NCBI GenBank assembly: GCA_002429115.1
Contig: DIYS01000187.1
Span: 1-24,091, forward strand
Source of the DNA: Saccharicrinis sp. UBA6048
Lineage (GTDB): Bacteria; Bacteroidota; Bacteroidia; Bacteroidales; Marinilabiliaceae
Length of the DNA: 24,091 nt
Direction: 5' to 3'
Shown: positions 1-7,202 of the stretch, in pieces
Numbering within the stretch: position 1 is the first letter of the stretch
Layout: every line of letters begins with the position of its first letter
Notes under the pieces: model-generated
What the model was told of the DNA's origin: nothing
Seen by the model: the letters and a program-made list of their open reading frames with translations, nothing else
Database searches by the model: none
Program-made: the position numbers and the translations under genes

Positions 1-132
1 AAATCATAGTGCATCCTTTTTTTTGTGAAAATAAAGGATACAAAACTCGAAAGTTTTATCTCGCAAAACTATACGTTATTGTGGAGACGGATACTGAAAA
101 ACTAATTTTTCCATTAAAACGATAAAAGAAAA

Positions 133-156
133 GGGAGCTTGAAAGCTCCCTTTTTT
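133..156. terminator. Bidirectional intrinsic terminator after gldN
   Basis: GGGAGCTT (133-140) and AAGCTCCC (143-150) form a perfect inverted repeat, so about 6-7 bp of stem can form. A T6 tract follows on the plus strand. Read on the minus strand, the hairpin is followed by TTTTCTTTT. It lies 28 nt past the gldN stop codon, so it most likely ends the T9SS operon. It may also stop transcription arriving from a gene left of the window. Confidence 0.85.
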
Positions 157-183
157 ATATTATGACTAGTAATCTTTATCCTA

Positions 184-1026
184 TTAGAATTCCCACATAT
201 CGTGTTCTTTCTCAAAAATACTTCTTTTGATACGCTCTGATTCCATCATAGCTTCCATACCTGCAGTATAGTCCTCAATACGACGGTTATTGTATACGTT
301 AGCTTCTTTGTAGATGTAGCTGCCAAAATAACGCTTGATAAACAAGTCATCATATGTGCGACGCTGGGCATCATTACGCGGGTTGAATACCTCATGACGG
401 GCAAATAAATCTCTTACTTCAGGGAAATAAATCCAGAATGTCTGAGATTTTCTGATGCCTTGACCATCTTCAGTCGCATATTCACGAATTGGACAAAGAC
501 CAATGATGCGAACATCCATACGAGAATATTTTCTGTCAAAGAACCAGATTTCTTTAAGCATCACCTGCTTAATATCTGTTGATTGAATTTCACCGCCAAT
601 TACTTTTTGCTCTAACTCACCTGTTTCAGCATTTTTTACATACGATGTGTCATTAACTGAACCCATGGCAAAGTCAACTTGCTCTGGTGTCAATACCGTT
701 TGAAATTCATCAGGTGTATTTGGTGAATAGGCTGTCAGACCTTCATATCTGATACCATAAATTAACAGATCAATTAAACTATAACGATTATCCATTTGAG
801 TTGTAGGATAATACATTGGTAAATTGATTTTTTCACGTAAATCAATTACTCGCCATATTTTCTTAGCCCAAAGTACATCAGCTTCGCGTACGTGAGCATA
901 AGGTATTGGTTTTCTGTTAGGCACATGGTCTTTTGTATATAACTCAGTATTTACTTCCTGAGCTTTAACCATATCGGCCGCACCAAAACCTATTAATACA
1001 ATCAGGATAAAGAATAGTCTTTTCAT
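184..1026 (-). CDS. gldN: GldN/PorN, type IX secretion system periplasmic protein
   Basis: A 280-aa protein with an N-terminal signal peptide (hydrophobic residues 4-18, likely cleavage after AQ near residue 23). Sequence and position identify it as GldN/PorN, the periplasmic partner that, with the GldK lipoprotein, forms the ring attached beneath the outer membrane in T9SS (established for Flavobacterium and Porphyromonas). Seen here: a tract with alternating basic and aromatic residues and the segment IKQVMLKEIWFFDRKYSRMD, typical of the family, and a length close to the usual 280-300 aa. It is the last gene of the operon, 18 nt after gldM, and is followed by a hairpin terminator. No truncation is seen. 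Assignment is firm because of the porP-K-L-M-N order. Confidence 0.93.
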   Translation of the reverse strand: MKRLFFILIVLIGFGAADMVKAQEVNTELYTKDHVPNRKPIPYAHVREADVLWAKKIWRVIDLREKINLPMYYPTTQMDNRYSLIDLLIYGIRYEGLTAYSPNTPDEFQTVLTPEQVDFAMGSVNDTSYVKNAETGELEQKVIGGEIQSTDIKQVMLKEIWFFDRKYSRMDVRIIGLCPIREYATEDGQGIRKSQTFWIYFPEVRDLFARHEVFNPRNDAQRRTYDDLFIKRYFGSYIYKEANVYNNRRIEDYTAGMEAMMESERIKRSIFEKEHDMWEF

Positions 1027-1044
1027 TTTCTTAATTTTTTATTC

Positions 1045-2613
1045 CTAGTCAACAGTAATTACTATCGAAGCCAGCTTTTTGTTACGTTTATCCGGTCCGA
1101 CAGCTTTAATATCTTCAATCGTTATACGGTCGCCTTTTGAAGCGCCCTTGATTAACTCTTTTTGTTCTTCGGTAATCTTATTGCTATTTGATGGTAAAGA
1201 AACAAAGAAACCTTGCCTGTTACGTGCAATTGAGAATTGAGTCACTTTATACTCCAACTCAAAATCAAAATCTTCACCCATTTCAGCAAAAATACCACTC
1301 TGGGCTAATAACAGATTCTTCTTTACTTTTCCATCATTCTTGCCAGCAATAGAGGCATATGGCAATGGCAATGGCTTAATTCGGAATTCTTTACTTCCAA
1401 TGCGTTGATTAGTGCCATTTATATCAGCATACACAGTGATAATTGATTTTTTACCTGCCGTACCCGGCTTTGGTGTAACGATATATTCATTACCCCTTTT
1501 ACGAGCATTGGCATTACTAAAACGAACATCTAATTGACTTGATGAAACTCCGGGTACAGATACCTCTACCGGATTTTGCAAGGCCTCGTAGAAAACGTTC
1601 ATTTTTGTAGGTGAGATAACCGCGTTTGGTTGCATCACCTCAAATTCATGCTCAATATCGTAAGGTATCTCTTTACCATTAGGATCTTTATACCAAATGC
1701 GACCTTCCCACTTTTGCTTTCCAACTCTATTTGCCGGAATTTCTAATATACCAATTCCTTCATCGTTAGAATTTACAGAATATCCAGGAATATCGAAACG
1801 AGGTTTTTGGAACTCATCAGTCGCAGCAATAAATAATTCAACGCTGTACTTATCGCCTTTTAATACCATTGATGAAGAAGGCTTAACAACTGAACGAATT
1901 TTATTGAACTTATAGGTGTTTTCATCAATGCCAGTTAACAAACCTGCCATTACATCGGCTTGCATGTTTCTGACATTACTCTGAATACTACTTAGTAAAG
2001 CAAACGAAGCAGACAAAGGTAAGTGCTCAAATTTCTGACTTTCCCAAGGTACCTTTTTTGTTTGACTGGCACTTGATGGTTCAATCGGATCCGTTGATAA
2101 ACTATTAGTAATAGTGTTGACTAACATTGTATCTTTGGCGTCCACAAACGAAATAAGCAGTTCTTTGTAAGAATTAATCATTCCTTTCAACTCCTTACTT
2201 CTTTCGCCACCTTTTTCTGTAATCATGATTTGAGCTGCCACATCCTGATTATCCGAGCCTAAATAGTTAGTAAGGTCAGTTTCCGGATTAGGATCGACAG
2301 TGTTTTTCATCATCCACTTAAGAGAGTCAATATGTTCAAATAGTCCATTCGCTGCATTTCTAATTTGGTCAGCCTTTTCTCTGGCAGGTCTTACTTTGCC
2401 AGGATTTACTGCTTCTGCAGCAGTAAAACGACCCATTAAATCTGCATTTTTACTATCTGTTGTTTTAATACTCTCCTGAATACTTTCATCAACCAGTTTA
2501 AAGGCATTTAGTAACTCTCCTGACACGTTTAAGGCTAACATAGCCGTCAGGAACAGATACATCATTCCGATCATTTTCTGCCGGGGGGTTTCGGGACAAT
2601 TTCCTCCACTCAT
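1045..2613 (-). CDS. gldM: GldM/PorM, T9SS and gliding motor periplasmic shaft protein
   Basis: A 522-aa protein with a short cytoplasmic N terminus that includes the family-typical CPETPRQKMIGMMYLFLTAM, a single transmembrane helix around residues 15-34, and a long periplasmic region. In characterised homologues the periplasmic part folds into a helical domain followed by three beta domains, dimerises, and transmits the rotation produced by the GldL-GldM motor to the GldK/GldN ring (family knowledge). The helical part here would be roughly residues 35-230, with beta-rich sequence from about 235 to the end. It lies 41 nt downstream of gldL and 18 nt upstream of gldN, so it is cotranscribed. 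Full length, with nothing broken. Confidence 0.95.
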   Translation of the reverse strand: MSGGNCPETPRQKMIGMMYLFLTAMLALNVSGELLNAFKLVDESIQESIKTTDSKNADLMGRFTAAEAVNPGKVRPAREKADQIRNAANGLFEHIDSLKWMMKNTVDPNPETDLTNYLGSDNQDVAAQIMITEKGGERSKELKGMINSYKELLISFVDAKDTMLVNTITNSLSTDPIEPSSASQTKKVPWESQKFEHLPLSASFALLSSIQSNVRNMQADVMAGLLTGIDENTYKFNKIRSVVKPSSSMVLKGDKYSVELFIAATDEFQKPRFDIPGYSVNSNDEGIGILEIPANRVGKQKWEGRIWYKDPNGKEIPYDIEHEFEVMQPNAVISPTKMNVFYEALQNPVEVSVPGVSSSQLDVRFSNANARKRGNEYIVTPKPGTAGKKSIITVYADINGTNQRIGSKEFRIKPLPLPYASIAGKNDGKVKKNLLLAQSGIFAEMGEDFDFELEYKVTQFSIARNRQGFFVSLPSNSNKITEEQKELIKGASKGDRITIEDIKAVGPDKRNKKLASIVITVD

Positions 2614-2654
2614 AGTTCTCTGTTTTAATTAGCAGTTTATAATGATCTTCCTGA

Positions 2655-3467
2655 TTATTTATTACCCATATTCATGGCGCTAAGCATATTTCCATAGATA
2701 GAATTAAGCTCAGAAACTGATTTGCTCAACTGTGCAATTTGCTCACGGTACATTTTAGCATCATTGGCCGATTGCTGGAACTGATCAGTAATCTCAGTTA
2801 ATCCCTGCGTTAAAGCTTGTGATGCCTGAACCTGACTGTTTACACCTTGTAGCTGTAATTCGTAAGCCGAGTTAATGGCTGCCAGGTTCTTTGCATAGGC
2901 TTCATTGTTAGAAGCGATTGCATCAAAGTTAGCTTTCAAGCCTTCACTCGAATTAGCATAAACTCCGGCAAGAGTCTGGCTACTTTGAGCCATTGTAGCC
3001 TGTTGGTTGGCAAACTGTCCAACTGCTTCACCTGCTGATTTTACATTTTGTACATATGCATCGGTAGCAGCTGTAGCATTTGTTATATCTGAAAGCTTAG
3101 ATGACGTATCACCAAGCTTTTTGATTCCATCCGATAGTTTTTCCAAATCTTTCGCTTCCAGGCTGCCGGTTTGAACAAGTGCTGATAATTCACTTCCACC
3201 ACCGTGGCCACCACGTTCTCTTGGTTCCAAGCCATGTAATTCAGGATAAACTAATCCCCAATCTGGCATTTCATGTGGTTTTTCGAAAGCCGACAGTGCA
3301 AAGATAATTGCCTCAGTACCTAATCCGGCAATTAGCATGTAGTTAGCTCCAGGTAAGTGAAGGATCTTCCAAAGTGCACCTAAAATTACGACAGCTGCAC
3401 CAAGTCCGTATACTTTACCCATTACTTTTTTATAGCCAGGGCTCTCAACAAATTCCGTAATACTCAT
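2655..3467 (-). CDS. gldL: GldL/PorL, T9SS and gliding motor inner-membrane protein
   Basis: A 270-aa protein with two N-terminal transmembrane helices (about residues 18-36 and 41-61) separated by the conserved KILHLPGAN turn. A cytoplasmic region of about 200 residues follows, rich in Ala, Gln, Ser and Asn and probably coiled coil. Glu52, within GLGTEAIIF in the second helix, corresponds to the membrane glutamate thought to sense the proton motive force in GldL of Flavobacterium (family knowledge; the alignment is by eye). GldL and GldM form the rotary motor that powers T9SS export and gliding. It sits 46 nt after gldK and 41 nt before gldM. A gldL copy alone does not prove gliding, since non-gliding T9SS bacteria also carry it. 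Confidence 0.95.
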   Translation of the reverse strand: MSITEFVESPGYKKVMGKVYGLGAAVVILGALWKILHLPGANYMLIAGLGTEAIIFALSAFEKPHEMPDWGLVYPELHGLEPRERGGHGGGSELSALVQTGSLEAKDLEKLSDGIKKLGDTSSKLSDITNATAATDAYVQNVKSAGEAVGQFANQQATMAQSSQTLAGVYANSSEGLKANFDAIASNNEAYAKNLAAINSAYELQLQGVNSQVQASQALTQGLTEITDQFQQSANDAKMYREQIAQLSKSVSELNSIYGNMLSAMNMGNK

Positions 3468-3513
3468 AATGACCTAATTTTTTCAATTAACCGTCCTAAA
3501 AATTGATTTTTTA

Positions 3514-4842
3514 TTAGTCACCAATGTAATCCCTTACACATCGGAAACCTATGTATGATTTTGAAGAATCCTGGTACTCATAAGTACGTGTACCATTTTG
3601 TAAAAAGTATCCGATATCTTTCCATGAACCACCGCGTAATACTTTTCTTTTCATTACGTGTGGATCATCAGGAAGGGCATTATACTTGTAGGTTGGATTA
3701 AAATCATGTGTGAATGTATATGCAGATTCATCGAAAGCACTTGATGTCCATTCAGCTACGTTACCAGACATGTCGAACAAACCGTAATCATTCGGTGCAT
3801 ATGAACCTACGGACATAGTTGTCATACCACCATCATCACCATATCGACCACGTAATGGTTTAAAGTTAGCTAGGAAACATCCTTTGTCATTACGTGTGTA
3901 CATACCACCCCAAGGGTAAATAGCATGTTCTAAACCACCACGGGCTGCATATTCCCATTCTGCTTCGGTTGGTAATCTATAGTTGTTTACCGGTGGTTCA
4001 CCTTTACTCTGTAGGTAGTTGTTTAATAATTGTGTACGCCAGATACAGAAAGCAGTTGCTTGTTTCCAGTTAACACCAACAACAGGGTACTCATCAAAAC
4101 CAGGGTGCCAGAAATACTTTTCAGTCCAAGGTTCGTTGAAAGAGTAAGTGAAGTCAGCAATCCAGCATAAGGTATCAGGATACACATTAACCTCATCTTT
4201 CATAATGAAAGCAGAACGATCTTTAACTTCTCGTTCCTGACCATTTTGATCGTAAACAATACCTTCGTATTGCTTGGTTTCAAAATTGTATCGATTGCTT
4301 CTCTTAGCAGCTTGCAATAAATCAACCCACTCATAATCGTAAGTTAATTTTCTGGTGTCAACTTCTTTTCTTCTAAAGAAGCGTTCGTTTTCCGGAAGAT
4401 ACATTTGATCCAGGATCTCAGCATATTCTTCGTTATCCCATTCAATTGGTTCTTCCCAATTAACAAACGGTGGATCAATTTCATTACCAAGATAATCTTC
4501 ACTAATCAAAAACTCTTCAAATTGTTCGCCCAATAATTGGCGTGCAATAGAGTCTCTAACCCAGTATACAAACTGGCGGTATTCGCTGTTTGTAATCTCG
4601 GTTTCGTCCATCCAGAATGAACGAACAGAAACTGTTTTTGATTGAGATGTCATTGTGTTTGCAATGTCCATATCGTTTGGCCCCATATTGAAACTACCCT
4701 GAGGAACGAATAGCATTCCGAACGGGTCAGGTTCATAAAAGGAGGCACGGCGCTGAACGCCTGTTAATTCTCCACCACTGGATTGTCCGCAGCCAGTTAA
4801 AATGGTTATTAAAACGACACTGATGGCAAGTACTTTCTTCAT
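3514..4842 (-). CDS. gldK: GldK/PorK, T9SS ring lipoprotein with sulfatase-modifying-factor fold
   Basis: A 442-aa lipoprotein. The signal peptide ends in the lipobox LTGC, giving Cys18 as the lipidated residue. The mature part has the formylglycine-generating-enzyme (SUMF1/FGE-sulfatase) fold: SFWMDETEITNSEYRQFVYW near the start, then WKQATAFCIW, YRLPTEAEWEYAARGG, DMSGNVAEW, LRGGSWKD, and the terminal GFRCVRD. In T9SS the fold is structural: GldK binds GldN to form the periplasmic ring anchored in the outer membrane (family knowledge). The insert of about 130 residues between the first FGE motif and the WKQAT motif is usual for GldK. It follows porP by 35 nt and precedes gldL by 46 nt. Confidence 0.94.
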   Translation of the reverse strand: MKKVLAISVVLITILTGCGQSSGGELTGVQRRASFYEPDPFGMLFVPQGSFNMGPNDMDIANTMTSQSKTVSVRSFWMDETEITNSEYRQFVYWVRDSIARQLLGEQFEEFLISEDYLGNEIDPPFVNWEEPIEWDNEEYAEILDQMYLPENERFFRRKEVDTRKLTYDYEWVDLLQAAKRSNRYNFETKQYEGIVYDQNGQEREVKDRSAFIMKDEVNVYPDTLCWIADFTYSFNEPWTEKYFWHPGFDEYPVVGVNWKQATAFCIWRTQLLNNYLQSKGEPPVNNYRLPTEAEWEYAARGGLEHAIYPWGGMYTRNDKGCFLANFKPLRGRYGDDGGMTTMSVGSYAPNDYGLFDMSGNVAEWTSSAFDESAYTFTHDFNPTYKYNALPDDPHVMKRKVLRGGSWKDIGYFLQNGTRTYEYQDSSKSYIGFRCVRDYIGD

Positions 4843-4877
4843 AGCCTTAATATCTGAATTACTCTTTACTTAATTCT

Positions 4878-5846
4878 TTATAAATATCTTACACTTTTAT
4901 ACTGTTTCTTTCTTTTCTCTAAACTAATGTCGAACCGATAGCCGAGCATTAACTCATGCGATCCGTTTTTTGCACCACTTAGTTTAGAAATACTGACGTC
5001 ATAACTGTAACCGATGCGCAAGCCGTTATTTAACTCAACGCCTCCCAGAAGCACAATGGCATCTTGCATACGATAGCTTAATCCGCCCCAATATTTATCT
5101 TTTAAAGCGCCGTTAATGTTCCAGTCAATTTGATAGCTGGACATATTCGACTTAAAAAAGATTGATGGAATAAGTACAATTGGACGCTTCTTCAAATGAA
5201 TGTGATATCCTCCTGTGATGAAAACAGTACGGTTTAAATAGGTAGTATAAGTATCCTTAAATTTAGGTGTTGGTTTGTTAAGGTGAGCAACTGAAATACC
5301 CAGATAATAATCCTTGTTCTCCAGAAATGCTCCAAATCCTGCATCAAATGCCATTCCTTCATCATCAGGAAATTGCTCATCTGTGTGATATGTGCTTCCT
5401 AATAAATCGCCTTTGGGTTTTGTATACAGGTTACTTCCTTTAATGCCTTGATTAACGAGTCCTAAAGAAAGTCCTACTCCTAATTTTCCGTAATCTGTTT
5501 CCCACCTTTTTGAATAAATTGCAGATAAAAATAAACTTGTAAATTCCCCAATCTGATCATTCATAATGGTGAGACCAATTCCGCTTTCCCATCCCAGTAA
5601 ATTAATGTCTTTATCAACGCCAAATACCGTTGTACTTGGTGCCATGGACGAGCCGTTATCGGCTTTAAAGCCACCCATCCATTGTTGCCTGTTACCTAAC
5701 GTAACATTTACAGCTTCACTTGTTCCGGCATATCCTGGATTGACAGTCAGATGGTTAAACATGTTCTGACTGAATTGCGGATATTGCTGTGCCCAAGAAA
5801 ATGAAGCAACGCAAAATAACAGAAAAAATACTATTCTCCTAGCCAT
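4878..5846 (-). CDS. porP: PorP/SprF-type outer-membrane beta-barrel protein of T9SS
   Basis: A 322-aa protein with a signal peptide (MARRIVFFLLFC..., cleavage near SWAQ, residue 20) followed directly by the family hallmark QYPQFSQNMFNHLTVNPGYA. The rest has alternating amphipathic strands typical of an outer-membrane barrel, ending in LMLGYRFDISLEKRKKQYKS. PorP/SprF proteins associate with the T9SS and, in the PorE-PorP context, help to anchor substrates or the type B C-terminal domain pathway (family knowledge). Bacteroidota genomes often contain many paralogues. This one opens the porP-K-L-M-N operon, so the core PorP assignment is more likely than an orphan SprF. It is the first gene after a 183-nt gap and probably carries the operon promoter upstream. 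Confidence 0.9.
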   Translation of the reverse strand: MARRIVFFLLFCVASFSWAQQYPQFSQNMFNHLTVNPGYAGTSEAVNVTLGNRQQWMGGFKADNGSSMAPSTTVFGVDKDINLLGWESGIGLTIMNDQIGEFTSLFLSAIYSKRWETDYGKLGVGLSLGLVNQGIKGSNLYTKPKGDLLGSTYHTDEQFPDDEGMAFDAGFGAFLENKDYYLGISVAHLNKPTPKFKDTYTTYLNRTVFITGGYHIHLKKRPIVLIPSIFFKSNMSSYQIDWNINGALKDKYWGGLSYRMQDAIVLLGGVELNNGLRIGYSYDVSISKLSGAKNGSHELMLGYRFDISLEKRKKQYKSVRYL

Positions 5847-6029
5847 GCCTTAAAAAAGCTGGTGTTAATAACTACAGGCCTTAACCTGTTATTTACTTTG
5901 GTTCTTCTCATTAGAAGCTTACCTTTCTTATTACCAGCTGACAAAATGCTGGGGATATATACTCTTATTTCAGTTCAAAGGTTTCATTTTTAAATGTTAT
6001 TCATTAAAAAAAGAATGTAAAAAATTGAT

Positions 6030-7193
6030 TTACAATTTTCTTTTTTGAAAAAAACGAAACCATCGTTCGGGTATTTCATTGTTCGAAGCAATATCAAAAT
6101 CCCGCTTTTCACAAGCAACAATTTCAGGCTGTTGACCATCTCTTGGAATCTCAACCCACCAGCGGTTGTTGTCGGGATTATTATAGAACTTAATGTCTAG
6201 CTCGTAATCATCCAAATGAACAATGAATTGACGATATTTATCCAACTCTTTAGCCGGATAATCTTTATAACGTAATGCAATGCCTTCTAGTATGTGCCAA
6301 AGGCATTGAGCTTGTAAAACAGTGCCTTGTTTGTTAATGTCGGTTAATGTATCCAGCTCAAAAACTCCGAGTATTTTAAGGTTATCGCTTTGTCCGGCAT
6401 ACCAGAATAATTGACACATTTCTTCGCCGGTTAAACCATTGGGCATAGGGAGTATTCTGGATGGCTGGTCACATTGTCTGACTGCAGTCATATCAACACT
6501 TACTATATCGGCATCGCGCATAAGCGGTTCGATACAAGTGTATCCGAATTGTCGAATGTGTCCCATTCGAAGCATATCAAATGATTTCTCAGAGATGTGT
6601 TCCTGTTGAGATGGACTGATCAGATATCGCTGTGTGCCAACAATAGAAATATCGCGTGGCATTCTATCGTTATCGTCGCATAGGTAACCAATAAAACTAG
6701 ATGAAGAGAAGTCAACCTCCGGTGCTTGCCAGTCAATTTTTGAATCAACTACTGATAAGCGATAATGCGGTTTGATTTTCTTAACTGCGCCACATAGTGG
6801 GATGGTATAATCCTGACCGCCACCAATAATAATTGGAGTTACATTATTTTTAATCAGTTCAATGGTTATCTCTTCGAGGGCATGATAACGATCATCAATC
6901 GTTTTACCCCGAAGGTTACCAAGATCAATAATATTTAAATCTTTGGATATGCGCCTTAGACCGTAAAGAAAAGCCCGACTTTCATCCGGGGCGTTTGCGC
7001 ATCCTTTGTGAATGGAATTACGCGCATCACACACCCCTATAATTGCCACATCAACCTCATTCAGATCGAGGCGATGCGTTTGATTATGCAGAAATTTGAT
7101 TTGACCAGCAATTCGCTCATCATCGTTTCCTTCAAATGAGTTAATTGTTGAAAAATCAGGCTTGTCAAAATAAAGTATTAGGTCTTCGGTCAC
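6030..7193 (-). CDS. Arginase/ureohydrolase-fold protein, probably catalytically inactive
   Basis: A 387-aa protein of the arginase-agmatinase-formimidoylglutamase fold, recognised from VDVAIIGVCDARNS, NAPDESRAFLYGL, IIIGGGQDYT, LSVVDSKIDW, ADIVSVDMTAV and GVFELD in the correct order. Bacteroidota members are often labelled formimidoylglutamase (HutG-like). The metal-ligand motifs are degraded. GGDHS has become GGGQD (His to Gln127), DAHxD has become DSKID (His to Lys152, with Asp150 and Asp154 kept), and SxDxD has become SVDMT (second Asp to Thr236, Asp234 kept). Three of six manganese ligands are lost, so hydrolysis of formimidoylglutamate, arginine or agmatine is unlikely (inference). A C-terminal extension of about 70 residues (WWVEIPRDG, RWFRFF) is unlike classical arginases. 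Its start is 9 nt past the topA stop, so it is cotranscribed with topA. True function unknown. Confidence 0.8.
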   Translation of the reverse strand: MTEDLILYFDKPDFSTINSFEGNDDERIAGQIKFLHNQTHRLDLNEVDVAIIGVCDARNSIHKGCANAPDESRAFLYGLRRISKDLNIIDLGNLRGKTIDDRYHALEEITIELIKNNVTPIIIGGGQDYTIPLCGAVKKIKPHYRLSVVDSKIDWQAPEVDFSSSSFIGYLCDDNDRMPRDISIVGTQRYLISPSQQEHISEKSFDMLRMGHIRQFGYTCIEPLMRDADIVSVDMTAVRQCDQPSRILPMPNGLTGEEMCQLFWYAGQSDNLKILGVFELDTLTDINKQGTVLQAQCLWHILEGIALRYKDYPAKELDKYRQFIVHLDDYELDIKFYNNPDNNRWWVEIPRDGQQPEIVACEKRDFDIASNNEIPERWFRFFQKRKL

Positions 7194-7202
7194 TGAGTTG
7201 GG

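Noticed and set aside
1..132. Possible gene end or RNA gene at the left edge
   Set aside because: No open frame or tRNA-like fold is supported; only a short AAAACT/AGTTTT hairpin is seen before the terminator.
5847..6029. Promoter of the T9SS operon
   Set aside because: No TAnnTTTG or sigma-70 pair with acceptable spacing could be found on the minus strand, although a promoter is expected here.
6021..6039. AAAATTG / CAATTTT repeat at the end of the arginase-like gene as a terminator
   Set aside because: The stem is AT-only and overlaps the stop codon, so it is too weak to call.
6030..7193. Functional formimidoylglutamase (HutG) of histidine breakdown
   Set aside because: Three metal ligands are replaced and no other hut genes are present nearby.
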